Shown piece after piece: positions 8,657 through 17,726 of a DNA stretch of 64,000 nucleotides (position 1 is the stretch's first letter; every line of letters begins with the position of its first letter). Origin of the DNA: Synechococcus sp. KORDI-49 (GTDB lineage: Bacteria > Cyanobacteriota > Cyanobacteriia > PCC-6307 > Cyanobiaceae). Where the stretch lies: positions 561,163 through 625,162 of the forward strand of contig NZ_CP006270.1 of NCBI RefSeq assembly GCF_000737575.1, read 5' to 3'. The position numbers and the translations under genes were made by a program. Below the pieces are notes generated by a model. That model was not told the DNA's origin. It saw only the letters and a program-made list of their open reading frames with translations, and ran no database searches.

Positions 8657-9516
8657 ACCCCCTGCCTGTTCGGCACAGACAGCAAGGGCTTGCCATCCCA
8701 GAGCACACGGTCGTCATCGCTCGGAGGTGGAGTGATCACCAGCTCGAGGGGAGCCTGCAGCTGCAGGGTCATCGCTCCTGCTTTCACGTCCATCTGCAAC
8801 CGGTCCCCGCCTCCGCTGAACAGTCGCAGCCGGCGGTTTTGCTTCAGGCGCAGCTGCAGCACACCGATGCCGGAGGGGCGAAGGCCGCCGCCGGCGTTCA
8901 ACCACTCTTCGGGCCGACGCTGAGTTGCCTGCTCGAGCGGCCGCAGCGCCCGCACGACTGGATCCTTGGGGGACGACGCGGTCTCCAGGCGGTTGAGGCC
9001 ACGCAGGTCGGCCTGCACCGGTTCCAGCGTCTGACTGTTGCGCAGGGCAAGATCCTGCTGCTGTCGGTTGAGGGCCATCAGACTCAGACCGATGGCCAGG
9101 GCATAGACAACCGATCCCTGCCAGGTGGTGAGGACGTCGATCGTGCCTGGAGTGAACCGCCGCAGCCCGCGGCCGCTCGCATCCAACCGCAGGGCTGGCG
9201 CCCGTGGAGGCAGTGCTGGATCAAGGCTCCCGGTCGGCAGCTCCAGGCGCTCTTCCAGCTGCGGCAGCATCGAGGCGAGATAGGTGCGTTCCGGCAAGCG
9301 ATCCCTCCAGCCACGCTCCAGGGCCTCGATCACCGACGTGGTGATCCGGGTCTCGATCGCGAGGTCGCGCAGGCTGAGTCCGAGATCCTCACGGCGGCGA
9401 CGCACCAACGCCCCGATCTCCTGCAGGCTCTCCGGTGATCCGGTGATCGACTCTCCCTCCGCGGCGCCCGATCGCCTGGACCGACGCCACCAGGGACGGG
9501 GCAACTTCAGGCGCAT
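8584..9516 (-). CDS. RodZ-like helix-turn-helix membrane protein
   Basis: 310 residues. An N-terminal helix-turn-helix of the HTH_25 type (LVRRRREDLGLSLRDLAIET, then ALERGWRDRLPE and YLASMLPQL) spans residues 31-95. One membrane helix follows near 132-150 (GSVVYALAIGLSLMA), then a 150-residue C-terminal part with a beta-rich tail (MTLQLQAPLELVITPP). This architecture matches cytoskeletal RodZ proteins, which link MreB to the wall machinery; a transcriptional role is less likely. Its start overlaps the rluB-like stop by 10 bp and its 3' end overlaps malQ by 73 bp. Confidence 0.75.
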   Translation of the reverse strand: MRLKLPRPWWRRSRRSGAAEGESITGSPESLQEIGALVRRRREDLGLSLRDLAIETRITTSVIEALERGWRDRLPERTYLASMLPQLEERLELPTGSLDPALPPRAPALRLDASGRGLRRFTPGTIDVLTTWQGSVVYALAIGLSLMALNRQQQDLALRNSQTLEPVQADLRGLNRLETASSPKDPVVRALRPLEQATQRRPEEWLNAGGGLRPSGIGVLQLRLKQNRRLRLFSGGGDRLQMDVKAGAMTLQLQAPLELVITPPPSDDDRVLWDGKPLLSVPNRQGVYRVDSSKPEAPARERPQTAPRSP

Positions 9517-10253
9517 GGGCCGGAACGCGGGGGCGCGTCCCCGTCAAGCAACGGTGTCCATTCTCCCCTCTGAAGCAGCCGCCAGCCGCCTTCCTTCAGA
9601 TCTCCGAGAGCCAATCCGGCGATGGCAACCCGCTGCAGGTCGAGCACCGGATGGCCTAAATCGTCGGCGATCCTCCTGATCTGGCGGTTGCGGCCCTCCT
9701 GCAGTTCCACCTCCAGCAGAGCGTTGCCGGCTCGACATCGCAGCGAACGCACATGGGCGGGACGGGTGATGCGGCCATCGAGGATCAAGCCCTGCCGCCA
9801 GCGGTCAAGGGCTCCGGCATCGGGTTGCCCTTGCACCCAGACGCGATAGGTCTTGCGGTGGTCGTAACGGGGATGGGTGAGTTTCAAGGTCAGCTCTCCC
9901 TGGTCGGTCAGCAGCAGTGCCCCGCGGCTGTCGGCATCCAGGCGGCCCACGGGGTGCAGTCCACGCCGCATCCCAGGTGGCAGCAGATCAAGAACGGTGC
10001 GGCGCCCCTGGGGGTCGCGGCAGCTGCAGATCACACCGATCGGCTTGTTCAGCAGCAGCACGCGTGCCTCCTGCCTTGCGGCCAGAGGACGACCGTCGAC
10101 CCGGATCATCTGCTGAGCCGGATCCGCTTGATCGCCCAGTGCAGCCACCCGGTCATCAACGGTGACGCGTCCCTGCAGCAGCCAGTCCTCGGCCCGACGA
10201 CGGGAGCAGAGGCCGGCAGCCGCGATCAGCTTCTGCAGACGCTGCCGGGTCAC
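9507..10253 (-). CDS. 23S rRNA/rRNA pseudouridine synthase, RluB/RsuA family
   Basis: 248 residues starting at GTG 10253. An S4 RNA-binding domain occupies residues 1-60 (QRLQKLIAAAGLCSRRRAED) and is followed by the RsuA/RluB-type synthase domain. The catalytic Asp106 is in GRLDADSRG. Further motifs are LLNKPIGVICSCRDP and EGRNRQIRRIADDLGHPV. It would isomerise uridines in ribosomal RNA; RluB or RluE specificity cannot be told from sequence. The start overlaps the phoR stop (GTGA), so it is translationally coupled to the phosphate sensor operon. Confidence 0.9.
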   Translation of the reverse strand: MTRQRLQKLIAAAGLCSRRRAEDWLLQGRVTVDDRVAALGDQADPAQQMIRVDGRPLAARQEARVLLLNKPIGVICSCRDPQGRRTVLDLLPPGMRRGLHPVGRLDADSRGALLLTDQGELTLKLTHPRYDHRKTYRVWVQGQPDAGALDRWRQGLILDGRITRPAHVRSLRCRAGNALLEVELQEGRNRQIRRIADDLGHPVLDLQRVAIAGLALGDLKEGGWRLLQRGEWTPLLDGDAPPRSGPCA

Positions 10254-11392
10254 GTCAGAAAGCTTTTGGGCAGCAGCAATTCCATGCAGGTGCCGCCGTT
10301 GGGATGGTTGCGCGCCTCGACACGGCCGCCATGGTTGACGGCGATCTGCTGCACGATCGCCAGACCCAGCCCACTGCCGCTGCGGGCTGAACGAGCGCGG
10401 GAGGGATCGCCGCGGTAAAAGCGCTGGAACATGTTCCCCAGATCGGATTCGCTCAGTCCCGGTCCGTGGTCACGGATGCTGAGCAGCCACCAGCCGCCGC
10501 TGGGCATCACCGTCACCTCCACCGTGGAGCCTTCGGGGGAGTAGCGCAGGGCATTGTCCAGCAGATTGAGCACAGCCCTGTGCAGCCGCCGCTGATCGCC
10601 CATCATCGGGCCGGGTTCCGAACGATCGAGATCGAGCTGCACCTCGCGCTCCTCAGCGAGGGGGCGGATGCTGCTCCAAGCACTGTCCACCAGATCCTCG
10701 AGGCTGATCGCGGTGTAGCTGCCGCTCTCCTGCGGAAGGCTGTTCTCGAGCCTGGATAGCTCCAGCAGATCCTCCACCATCAACTGCAGGCGGCGCAGCT
10801 CCCGTTGAAGACGCTGGACCAGGACGGTGTCCTTGCCCTCCACTGCCATTTCCAGACGATCGCTCACCAGCATCAGAGCGGTCAGCGGTGTCTTCAGTTC
10901 ATGGGCCACATCGCTCACCCATCGCTCCTGCTGCTGTTGCTGCGCCTCAAGCGACTGTCGGCTCTGGATCAGCACCAGCAGCCATTCATCCGACCCCGGC
11001 AGAACGAACGCCTCGAGCGGTTCTCCCAGCTGCTCCCATTCCGAGCGCTGGGGACGCTGCTGATGACGCGTGCTGATGATCGCTTCCTCGAGTTGCGGAA
11101 TCGACAGCACCTCCTCCAGCGGCATGCCGCGCACGAGCAGGTTGCGGGAGATATGCAGCAGCCGTTCTGCGCGGGCGTTGATGTAAGCGATGGACAGATC
11201 CGGCGCCAGGATCAGCCATCCCTGGGTGGCGGCATCGATCCAAGCAAGCAGCTGGGGAGTGTTGACGGCTCCGGGAGGAAATCCCGGACAGTCTTCGTCC
11301 TTCCTCCTCCTCGACCGGGAACGGATCCGACGCTGCAGAACAAGGGTCAGTGTCGCTCCGGCGACGAACGCGAGGACGGCAGGAATCTGCAC
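10250..11392 (-). CDS. phoR: Phosphate-sensing histidine kinase, PhoR/SphS type
   Basis: 380 residues: one N-terminal membrane helix (4-19), a PAS-like region at 45-145 (LLAWIDAATQGWLIL, INARAERLLHI), and an HWE-less classical kinase core. The H-box is DVAHELKTPLT with His164, the N-box LNLLDNALRYSPEG, and the G-boxes DHGPGLSE and GSGLGLAIV. The PAS wording and the adjacent PhoB-type regulator match the cyanobacterial SphS phosphate sensor. It begins 6 bp after the regulator gene and its stop overlaps rluB. The assignment to phosphate is by family resemblance. Confidence 0.82.
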   Translation of the reverse strand: MQIPAVLAFVAGATLTLVLQRRIRSRSRRRKDEDCPGFPPGAVNTPQLLAWIDAATQGWLILAPDLSIAYINARAERLLHISRNLLVRGMPLEEVLSIPQLEEAIISTRHQQRPQRSEWEQLGEPLEAFVLPGSDEWLLVLIQSRQSLEAQQQQQERWVSDVAHELKTPLTALMLVSDRLEMAVEGKDTVLVQRLQRELRRLQLMVEDLLELSRLENSLPQESGSYTAISLEDLVDSAWSSIRPLAEEREVQLDLDRSEPGPMMGDQRRLHRAVLNLLDNALRYSPEGSTVEVTVMPSGGWWLLSIRDHGPGLSESDLGNMFQRFYRGDPSRARSARSGSGLGLAIVQQIAVNHGGRVEARNHPNGGTCMELLLPKSFLT

Positions 11393-11398
11393 GGAGTT

Positions 11399-12115
11399 TC
11401 AGCCGAAGCGGTATCCGAAACCCCGCACCGTGCGAATCAGCTGCGGGGATGAGGGTTCCTCCTCGATCTTCTCCCTCAGCCAGCGGATATGAACATCCAC
11501 CGTTTTGGTATCTCCGACGAAATCAAGTCCCCAGATCTTCTCGAGAAGCTGGTCCCTGCTCCAGACGCGCTTGGGATGCTGGATGAACAGCTCGAGAATC
11601 TTGTATTCCTTCGGGGAAAGATTCAGGTCCTGACCGTCCCGGGTGACGCGGCACTCGTTGATGTACAGCGTCAGATTCGCGTGGGTGTAGATCTCAGGCA
11701 GAAGGGTCGGCGCTTGGCGTGCCCGGCGGAGCAGGGCACGGCAGCGGGCCACCAGCTCGCGGAGGCCGAAGGGTTTCACCAGGTAGTCATCCGCCCCCAC
11801 TTCAAGACCCAGCACCCGATCGGTTTCACTGTCCCGGGCACTGATCACCAGGATCGGCGTGTTGTTGTTGAACCGGCGCAGTTCCCGGCAGAGGTCCAGT
11901 CCCCCCAGCCCCGGAAGCATCAGATCGAGCACGAGCAGATCCACATGCTGGGACGGCTCGTCGGTGAACAGGCTGAGGGCCTCCGAACCGTCGGCACAGG
12001 TGGTCACCTCATACCCCTCAGCCCGGAGAGCCTCTCCCACCGTCTCGCGAATGCTGTCGTCGTCCTCGACAACCAGCAGACGGCTGGTGGCGACTGCCGC
12101 AGGGAGGGTTGTCAC
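11399..12115 (-). CDS. phoB: OmpR-family response regulator, PhoB/SphR type
   Basis: 238 residues. The receiver has the acidic pair VVEDDD at 15-20, phosphoacceptor Asp64 in LVLDLMLPGLGG, and the conserved Lys in YLVKPFG. The C-terminal winged helix has NLSPKEYKILELF, VWSRDQLLEKIWG and TVDVHIRWLREKI. It is followed 6 bp later by its cognate kinase. In cyanobacteria this pair activates phosphate-starvation genes through PyTTAAPyPy(T/A) direct repeats; such an element is seen in this window at 37190-37219. Confidence 0.85.
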   Translation of the reverse strand: MTTLPAAVATSRLLVVEDDDSIRETVGEALRAEGYEVTTCADGSEALSLFTDEPSQHVDLLVLDLMLPGLGGLDLCRELRRFNNNTPILVISARDSETDRVLGLEVGADDYLVKPFGLRELVARCRALLRRARQAPTLLPEIYTHANLTLYINECRVTRDGQDLNLSPKEYKILELFIQHPKRVWSRDQLLEKIWGLDFVGDTKTVDVHIRWLREKIEEEPSSPQLIRTVRGFGYRFG

Positions 12116-12185
12116 ACTGGTGTGATCAAGACCACATCAGTCTGACCTCAGATCGCGGATCAGTCGACAAAACCCTTGTCCTTGA

Positions 12186-12614
12186 TCAGAAGAATTCGTC
12201 GAAGTTGTCGAAGTCCACGGCCTTGAAATTGCCTTGCTCCACCTGCTGCATCAATCGCTCCAGCTGAGCCCAGAGGGCTCCTCCGGTGAGCAGGGAGAGA
12301 ACCAGAGCCACCAGCAGAGAGGCGCCCGCCGCGAATCCGAAGATCTGAAGACAACAGCCGATGAACAGCGTGATCCCGATCACCGTGCCCGTGTAACTGA
12401 GGGTCGTCTCGACGTTGCCGAGAGGCAGCAACGGAAGACGGTCCTGCTTCCAGCGGTCAAGCTTGTTCTGGATCTGACGGCCGAAGGTGAGGCCGCAGAG
12501 GATGCCCATCGCCATTCCGACACCCGCGAGCAGATAGGGCGGCTGAGGCGGAACCGCCATCTGCAGCAGCATTTCGAACTGCTCAGCAGTCATCTCCTCA
12601 TACATCGAGGTCAT
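12186..12614 (-). CDS. Conserved cyanobacterial integral membrane protein
   Basis: 142 residues from ATG 12614; ATG 12605 is also possible, and the open frame further upstream overlaps the ABC1 kinase gene. A short cytoplasmic N-terminus rich in Glu and Met precedes a hydrophobic segment (YLLAGVGMAMGILCGLTFG), a basic loop (NKLDRWKQDRLPLLPL) and two more helices (TGTVIGITLFIGCCLQIFGFA and SLLVALVLSLLTGGALW). The acidic tail ends in FKAVDFDNFDEFF. I do not recognise the function. It lies 37 bp downstream of the kinase gene and probably shares its transcript. Confidence 0.7.
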   Translation of the reverse strand: MTSMYEEMTAEQFEMLLQMAVPPQPPYLLAGVGMAMGILCGLTFGRQIQNKLDRWKQDRLPLLPLGNVETTLSYTGTVIGITLFIGCCLQIFGFAAGASLLVALVLSLLTGGALWAQLERLMQQVEQGNFKAVDFDNFDEFF

Positions 12615-12651
12615 CGGCGGGAGCCGCGACCTTAGCGATGTCGTGGAGGGG

Positions 12652-14301
12652 TCAGGCCGCTGCCATGGGATTGAGACGCTGCAGCAGTCCGCCGGCGATA
12701 CGGGCGGGCCCGAAGGTGCGACCGAGCAGTCCGGCGAGCGCTCGCACATCCTCGGTATGAAGACGATCGTCACGGATCAGCGTGAGCAGCAAACGCCTGC
12801 GCAGATCGGCACCGTCACGGCTCAGCAGGAGCCGCAGACCCGCCCCGGCCACTGGCAGAAGCTCCCGTCCGGGGGCGGGGGCGTCCTGACCCACCACCGC
12901 CAGCAGACTCTCGAGCCGATCAAGACGCAGGCGACCGTTCTCATCAAAGATCACCTCCAGCAACTTCTCCCGCATCTCGGTGGTGTCACCCGCAAGCAGG
13001 CGGCGGGCCACGTAGGGGTAGGCCACAGCGATGATCCGGAACTGGGGATCCAGGCGCAACGCCAGGCCCTCCTGACTGACGACGGCGCGGATGATCAGGG
13101 CGAACCGGGCCGGGACCCTGAACGGGTAGTCGAACATCAGCTCCGAGAAGCGGTCTGTGATCGCCTTGAAATTGAACGACCCCACCGAATCTCCGAGACT
13201 TCCTCCCAGAACCTCCTCCAGGGCAGGAATGATCGGGGTGAGATCCGCCGTGGGGCTGAGGAAACCGAGGCTCTGGAAATCCCTGGCCAGGGATGCGAAA
13301 TCGCGGTTGATCAGGTGCACCACAGCTCCCGTGAGAGTGAGGCGGTCGGAATCGCTGATCGAATCCATCATCCCGAAGTCCACGTAACCCACATGCCCGA
13401 GATCACCGCTGCGCCCGGGCAGAGCGAAGAGGTTGCCGGGGTGTGGATCGGCATGGAAGTAACCGAACTCGAGCAGCTGCTGCAGCCCGCTGATCACGCC
13501 GGTGCGGATCAGGGCTGAAGGATCGAGTCGAAGCGCCTCGAGCTCGGCGCTGTCGCGCATCTTGGCTCCATCGATCCAGGTGGTGGTCAGCACCCGGGTG
13601 GAGCTGAGCATCCGCTCCACCTGCGGCACGTACACCGCATCGTTGTCAGCGAACAGAGCCGCGAAGCGCTCGGCGTTGGCCGCCTCCTGGGCGTAATCGA
13701 TCTCCTCGAACAGGCTGCGGCCGAACTCGTCGATGATGTCGCCGAGCCCGAAGCCGAGATTGAGGGGAAGCAGCGGTGCAGCGGTGATCCCGAGAGCACG
13801 GATGAGCACAAGATCCCGCCTCAGGATGAAGGTGAGGTTGGGGCGTTGCACCTTCACCGCCACCCAGGCCTTGCCCTGCAGCCGGGCTTTGTAGACCTGG
13901 CCCAGGCTGGCAGCGGCAACGGGGTGGTCGGGAAACTCCTCGAACAGCTCGTGAGCCGGAGCACCGAGTTCCTGCTCGATGCGCTTCAGCGCGATGGCGT
14001 GGGGAAAGGCGGGCAGGTCGTCCTGCAGGCGGGTCAGCTCCTCGAGCCAGTCCCGCCGCACCAGATCAGGGCGGGTGGACAGGGCCTGCCCCACCTTGAT
14101 GAAGCAGGGGCCGAGGCCAGTGAGCGTGTTGAGGATCCTGCGGGCCAGTCGCTGCTGAACCGCCGGATCAGAGCTGCCTCCCTGAATCAGAACCACGATC
14201 ACCAGTCCTGTGAAGGACCAGACCAGCTGCAGCAGGCGCGGGATGGCCACCCATGGCCTCAGCAGCAACCAGACCAGATCCCGTCCGGGGTCGTATCGCA
14301 T
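12652..14301 (-). CDS. ABC1/AarF/UbiB family atypical kinase
   Basis: 549 residues. Family signatures are the KxGQ motif (FIKVGQALSTRPDL), the Ala-rich loop AAASLGQVYKA that replaces the usual Gly-rich loop, VAVKVQRP, FHADPHPGNLF and YVDFGMMD. These ATP-binding proteins affect quinone and lipid metabolism; in cyanobacteria and plastids they associate with plastoquinone and tocopherol homeostasis. A hydrophobic stretch near residues 18-40 may anchor it to membranes. It is divergent from the PLP decarboxylase gene, with 49 bp between them. Confidence 0.9.
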   Translation of the reverse strand: MRYDPGRDLVWLLLRPWVAIPRLLQLVWSFTGLVIVVLIQGGSSDPAVQQRLARRILNTLTGLGPCFIKVGQALSTRPDLVRRDWLEELTRLQDDLPAFPHAIALKRIEQELGAPAHELFEEFPDHPVAAASLGQVYKARLQGKAWVAVKVQRPNLTFILRRDLVLIRALGITAAPLLPLNLGFGLGDIIDEFGRSLFEEIDYAQEAANAERFAALFADNDAVYVPQVERMLSSTRVLTTTWIDGAKMRDSAELEALRLDPSALIRTGVISGLQQLLEFGYFHADPHPGNLFALPGRSGDLGHVGYVDFGMMDSISDSDRLTLTGAVVHLINRDFASLARDFQSLGFLSPTADLTPIIPALEEVLGGSLGDSVGSFNFKAITDRFSELMFDYPFRVPARFALIIRAVVSQEGLALRLDPQFRIIAVAYPYVARRLLAGDTTEMREKLLEVIFDENGRLRLDRLESLLAVVGQDAPAPGRELLPVAGAGLRLLLSRDGADLRRRLLLTLIRDDRLHTEDVRALAGLLGRTFGPARIAGGLLQRLNPMAAA

Positions 14302-14350
14302 CGGAACCCGCCTTCACAGCATCAGACTTTAAGAAGAAAAGCCGGATTCG

Positions 14351-15778
14351 ATGACTCTGGTCTCGCTGCTGCGACGGGGACGGGGCCGCAACCTGTTCCT
14401 GCCCGCCCACGGCCGCGGAGCAGCACTTCCAGAGGCACTGCGAGAACTGCTGCGCAGCAGGGCCGGGATCTGGGATCTGCCTGAACTGCCAACGGTCGGG
14501 GGGCCGCTGGAGCCGGATGGGGCCGTCGCGGACAGTCAGGCCGACGCGGCGGCGGCCATGGGCGTGAAGCGCTGCTGGTTCGGAGTGAACGGGGCCACCG
14601 GTCTGCTGCAGGCCGCACTGCTGGCCATCGGACGCCCGGGGGAAGCGGTGCTGCTGCCGCGCAATGTCCACCGCAGCATGATCCAGGCCTGCCTGCTGGG
14701 GGATCTCACCCCCGTGCTCTACGACATCCCGTTCCACACCGACCGAGGGCAGCCGGCACCGATGGATGCCTCATGGCTGCAAAGGGTTCTGAGGGATCTG
14801 GACACCCCGGTGGCCGCCGCCGTGCTGGTGCATCCGACCTACCAGGGCTACGCAAGAGATCCGGAACCACTGATCCGGTTGCTGCAGGGCAGAGGCTGGC
14901 CGGTGCTGGTGGATGAAGCCCATGGCAGCCACTTCGCGGCGGCAGTCGATCCGCTGCTGCCCAGCTCCGCGGTGACCGCTGGAGCTGATCTGGTGGTGCA
15001 TTCCCTGCAGAAATCCGCCGCGGGTCTGGCTCAGACGGGGGTTCTCTGGCTGCAGGGGGAACGGGTTGATCCGGCTGCTCTGGAACGCAGCCTCGGCTGG
15101 TTGCAGACCAGCAGCCCCAGCGCCCTGCTGCTGGCCTCCTGCGAGACGGCACTGGCCGAATGGAGAACTCCACAGGGACGCCGACGGCTCCAGGACCGGC
15201 TGAACGAAGCCCGGGGACTGAAGCAACAGCTGTGCCGACAGGGGCTGCCGCTGCTGGACACCCAGGATCCGCTTCGGCTGGTCCTGCACAGCGGCAGCGC
15301 CGGCATCAGCGGGGTGGAAGCGGATGCCTGGCTGCTGCCCAGGGGGCTGGTGGCAGAACTGCCCGAGCCAGCCACCCTCACCTTCTGCCTTGGCCTGGCG
15401 CGGCACCGAGGCCTGGCCGCTGCCCTGCACCGCAGCTGGCGACGTCTGATTCAGGAACACCCCGGGCGCGTGCCCCAGCCTGCTTTCGAGCCGCCTCCAC
15501 TCCCCCTGGTGGCATCACCGCTGCTGCCCATCGGTCAGGCCTGGCGTGCTGCGAGCCATTGCGTCCCCCTCGCGGAGGCGGAGGGAGGCATCGCCGCGGA
15601 ACTGCTCTGCCCTTACCCACCCGGAATCCCGCTGCTGATCCCCGGAGAACGATTGGATCGCGACCGCATCCAGTGGCTGCTGCGCCAGCGCAGGCTCTGG
15701 GGCGAACAGCTGCCGGCGAGCGTGCGCATCACCGACAACAGCGGTTCAATGACGCAGACGCCCTCGTCACGAGGATGA
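14351..15778 (+). CDS. Orn/Lys/Arg decarboxylase family PLP enzyme
   Basis: 475 residues, shorter than enteric lysine decarboxylases but the usual length for the Bacillus SpeA/YaaO type. The PLP fold is evident: WFGVNGATGLLQAALLA, VLLPRNVHRSMIQACLL, the cofactor-binding Asp188 in VLVDEAHGSHF, and the Schiff-base Lys221 in VVHSLQKSAAGLAQTG. The C-terminal part (LLCPYPPGIPLLIPGE) is also typical. The substrate, arginine or lysine, is not fixed by sequence; arginine leading to agmatine and spermidine is common in cyanobacteria. The stop overlaps the RlpA start (ATGA). Confidence 0.88.
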   Translation: MTLVSLLRRGRGRNLFLPAHGRGAALPEALRELLRSRAGIWDLPELPTVGGPLEPDGAVADSQADAAAAMGVKRCWFGVNGATGLLQAALLAIGRPGEAVLLPRNVHRSMIQACLLGDLTPVLYDIPFHTDRGQPAPMDASWLQRVLRDLDTPVAAAVLVHPTYQGYARDPEPLIRLLQGRGWPVLVDEAHGSHFAAAVDPLLPSSAVTAGADLVVHSLQKSAAGLAQTGVLWLQGERVDPAALERSLGWLQTSSPSALLLASCETALAEWRTPQGRRRLQDRLNEARGLKQQLCRQGLPLLDTQDPLRLVLHSGSAGISGVEADAWLLPRGLVAELPEPATLTFCLGLARHRGLAAALHRSWRRLIQEHPGRVPQPAFEPPPLPLVASPLLPIGQAWRAASHCVPLAEAEGGIAAELLCPYPPGIPLLIPGERLDRDRIQWLLRQRRLWGEQLPASVRITDNSGSMTQTPSSRG

Positions 15779-16134
15779 TCCGCCTGCTGCTGCTGCTGCC
15801 CCTGCTGTTGACAGCCCCCGTCCTGGCGGAATCGAGACTGCTGCGCGTGGTCGATGGAGCCGCCAGCTGGTACGGCCCGGGTTTCTACGGGAGACGCACC
15901 GCCAGTGGTGAGACCTTTCGCCAGGGAACCATGACCGCGGCCCACCGGACCCTTCCGTTCGGCACGCGGGTGCGGGTGACCAATCTCACGAATGGGAAGA
16001 CCGTCGTGGTGCGCATCAACGACCGGGGGCCGCATCGGCAGCACCGTGTGATCGACCTTGCCCAGGGTGCTGCGACCGAACTGAAGATGATCTCGGACGG
16101 TGAGGTGCCGGTGCGGCTTGAGGTGCTGCCCTGA
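15775..16134 (+). CDS. rlpA: RlpA-like septal/envelope protein with double-psi beta-barrel
   Basis: 119 residues with a signal peptide (MIRLLLLLPLLLTAPVLA). The mature protein is almost only the double-psi beta-barrel: GAASWYGPGFYGRRTASGE, PFGTRVRVTNL and VVVRINDRGPH are textbook RlpA motifs. RlpA proteins cleave peptide-stripped glycan strands or bind peptidoglycan at division sites. There is no SPOR domain here and no lipobox Cys. The ATG lies inside the stop of the PLP decarboxylase gene, with CACGAGG upstream as a possible ribosome-binding site. Confidence 0.88.
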   Translation: MIRLLLLLPLLLTAPVLAESRLLRVVDGAASWYGPGFYGRRTASGETFRQGTMTAAHRTLPFGTRVRVTNLTNGKTVVVRINDRGPHRQHRVIDLAQGAATELKMISDGEVPVRLEVLP

Positions 16135-16187
16135 GGCGATTGTTACGCTGAATTTTCGGTCGCTGAACGACCTGTCGCCGGAAGTCC

Positions 16188-17090
16188 GTGATCAGCGAGG
16201 CCATCCCAGCCACGACCTCGATACAGCTGAAACGCGGTGCGCTGCGTCAACGCGTGCTGAGCGGCACCGCCGTGGGCTGTTTCGGTGCCCTGGTGGTGGT
16301 GCTGGGGGGATGGTGGTTCACCGCAGCAGTGGGCGTGATCGTGCATCTGGCGCTGCTGGAGTTCTTCCGGATGGCCCAGTTCAAGGGCATCCGTCCCGCC
16401 ACCAAGACCACGCTGGTGGCCTGCCAGCTGCTGCTGTTCAGCAGCCAGTGGGCGGTGCAGGGCGGCATGCCGGAAGCGCTGGCGGCCGCTGTGCTGCCAC
16501 TGGCGGGAGCGGCGATCTGCGGATGGCTGCTGCTTCAGCCGGTGACCGGTTCGATCGCTGACATCGCCGCTTCGATCTTCGGACTCTTCTATCTCGGCTT
16601 TCTGCCCAGCCACTGGCTGGCACTGCGCAATCTCTCCGCCCCAGGGCTGGCACCGGCCACGGCGGACCTCTGCAGCAGCGGCCTGGCGATCACCTTTTCG
16701 GCCTGCCTGATGATCGTCGGGAGCGACATCGGATCGTGGGCTTTCGGCAAGCGCTTCGGTCGACGCCCTCTGTCGCCCATCTCACCGGCCAAAACGGTGG
16801 AGGGAGCCATCGGTGGATTCGTCTGCGCCATGGTCATCGGCCTGATCTGCGCACGGGTGATGGGGTGGCCATGGCAGGGGCTGCCCGGACTGCTGTTGGG
16901 AGCCCTGGTGGCACTGATCGCCCTGGTGGGTGATCTGACCGAATCAATGATGAAGCGGGATGCCGGCCTGAAGGACTCCGGGGATGTGCTCCCGGGTCAC
17001 GGGGGCATCCTCGATCGGATCGACAGCTATCTGTTCACCCCCGCGGTGATCTACTACCTGGTGACGCTGAGCGACCAGCTGCTCACCTGA
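16188..17090 (+). CDS. cdsA: Phosphatidate cytidylyltransferase
   Basis: 300 residues from GTG 16188, with about seven membrane helices. The enzyme makes CDP-diacylglycerol for phosphatidylglycerol synthesis in the inner membrane. The family signature is complete near the C-terminus: SPAKTVEGAIGG, then LVGDLTESMMKRDAGLKDSG and HGGILDRIDSY. It lies downstream of rlpA by 53 bp and converges on the DUF2993 gene. Confidence 0.95.
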   Translation: MISEAIPATTSIQLKRGALRQRVLSGTAVGCFGALVVVLGGWWFTAAVGVIVHLALLEFFRMAQFKGIRPATKTTLVACQLLLFSSQWAVQGGMPEALAAAVLPLAGAAICGWLLLQPVTGSIADIAASIFGLFYLGFLPSHWLALRNLSAPGLAPATADLCSSGLAITFSACLMIVGSDIGSWAFGKRFGRRPLSPISPAKTVEGAIGGFVCAMVIGLICARVMGWPWQGLPGLLLGALVALIALVGDLTESMMKRDAGLKDSGDVLPGHGGILDRIDSYLFTPAVIYYLVTLSDQLLT

Positions 17091-17105
17091 GCGCACGAAA
17101 TCTCC

Positions 17106-17726
17106 TCAGGGGTTCACGCGCGCCTCGCCCTGAAGGGTGAGCTGACCACCCTGCAGGGACGCTTCCAGGATGTGGATCTCAGGGTCCATCGGCAGCAGGG
17201 TTGCACCTTGCTCTTCCGTAAGCGGCTGGATCATCACGGTGTTCTGGGCGGCCTTGAGACGGAAGCGGCGGCGTGCCGGGTCCTTCTGGGCCGCCACGGG
17301 GGACTGCAGCTCGAGCACGTCGTTGTCGATCCACAGGCCGCCCAGCGGCGTCAATCCCATCAGCTGCTCCGACAGCCAGTCTCCAAGCCAGCGCCAGGGC
17401 TCATCGAGAAGCGCGTCATTCAGGTCGCGGCCGGTGATCGTCACATCCCCCTCAAGCCTGAAGGGATGTTGCAGAGCCAGCATCCGACCAGGCTGAAGCA
17501 GCTGCAGATCCACCTGTATCGGACCGCTGCTCAGAACCGCATGCTGCAGAGGCAGGCCCTGAAAACGCACCTCCCTGGCCTCCAGCCGCGCCCCCTGCAG
17601 ATGACCTCGCAGCAACCCGAGACTGGATCCCTGCAGCGAAAGTTCAAGCGATCCGACGCTGTCGCAGCGGCTGCGGACCCAGAGCTTCAGACCGGTGGAG
17701 ATGAGACTGAGAAGCGGATCAGACAC
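17106..17726 (-). CDS. DUF2993 (LmeA-type) lipid-binding-like protein
   Basis: 206 residues. The pattern of amphipathic strands (SLELSLQGSSLGLLRGHLQG, ARLEAREVRFQGLPL, LEGDVTITGRDLNDALL) and the length match the cyanobacterial DUF2993/LmeA family, which is thought to bind membrane lipids. There is no clear signal peptide, only an amphipathic N-terminus (LLSLISTGLKLWV). The start overlaps the alpha/beta hydrolase stop by 8 bp, so it is the last gene of the clpC-gldA-hydrolase chain. Confidence 0.78.
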   Translation of the reverse strand: MSDPLLSLISTGLKLWVRSRCDSVGSLELSLQGSSLGLLRGHLQGARLEAREVRFQGLPLQHAVLSSGPIQVDLQLLQPGRMLALQHPFRLEGDVTITGRDLNDALLDEPWRWLGDWLSEQLMGLTPLGGLWIDNDVLELQSPVAAQKDPARRRFRLKAAQNTVMIQPLTEEQGATLLPMDPEIHILEASLQGGQLTLQGEARVNP

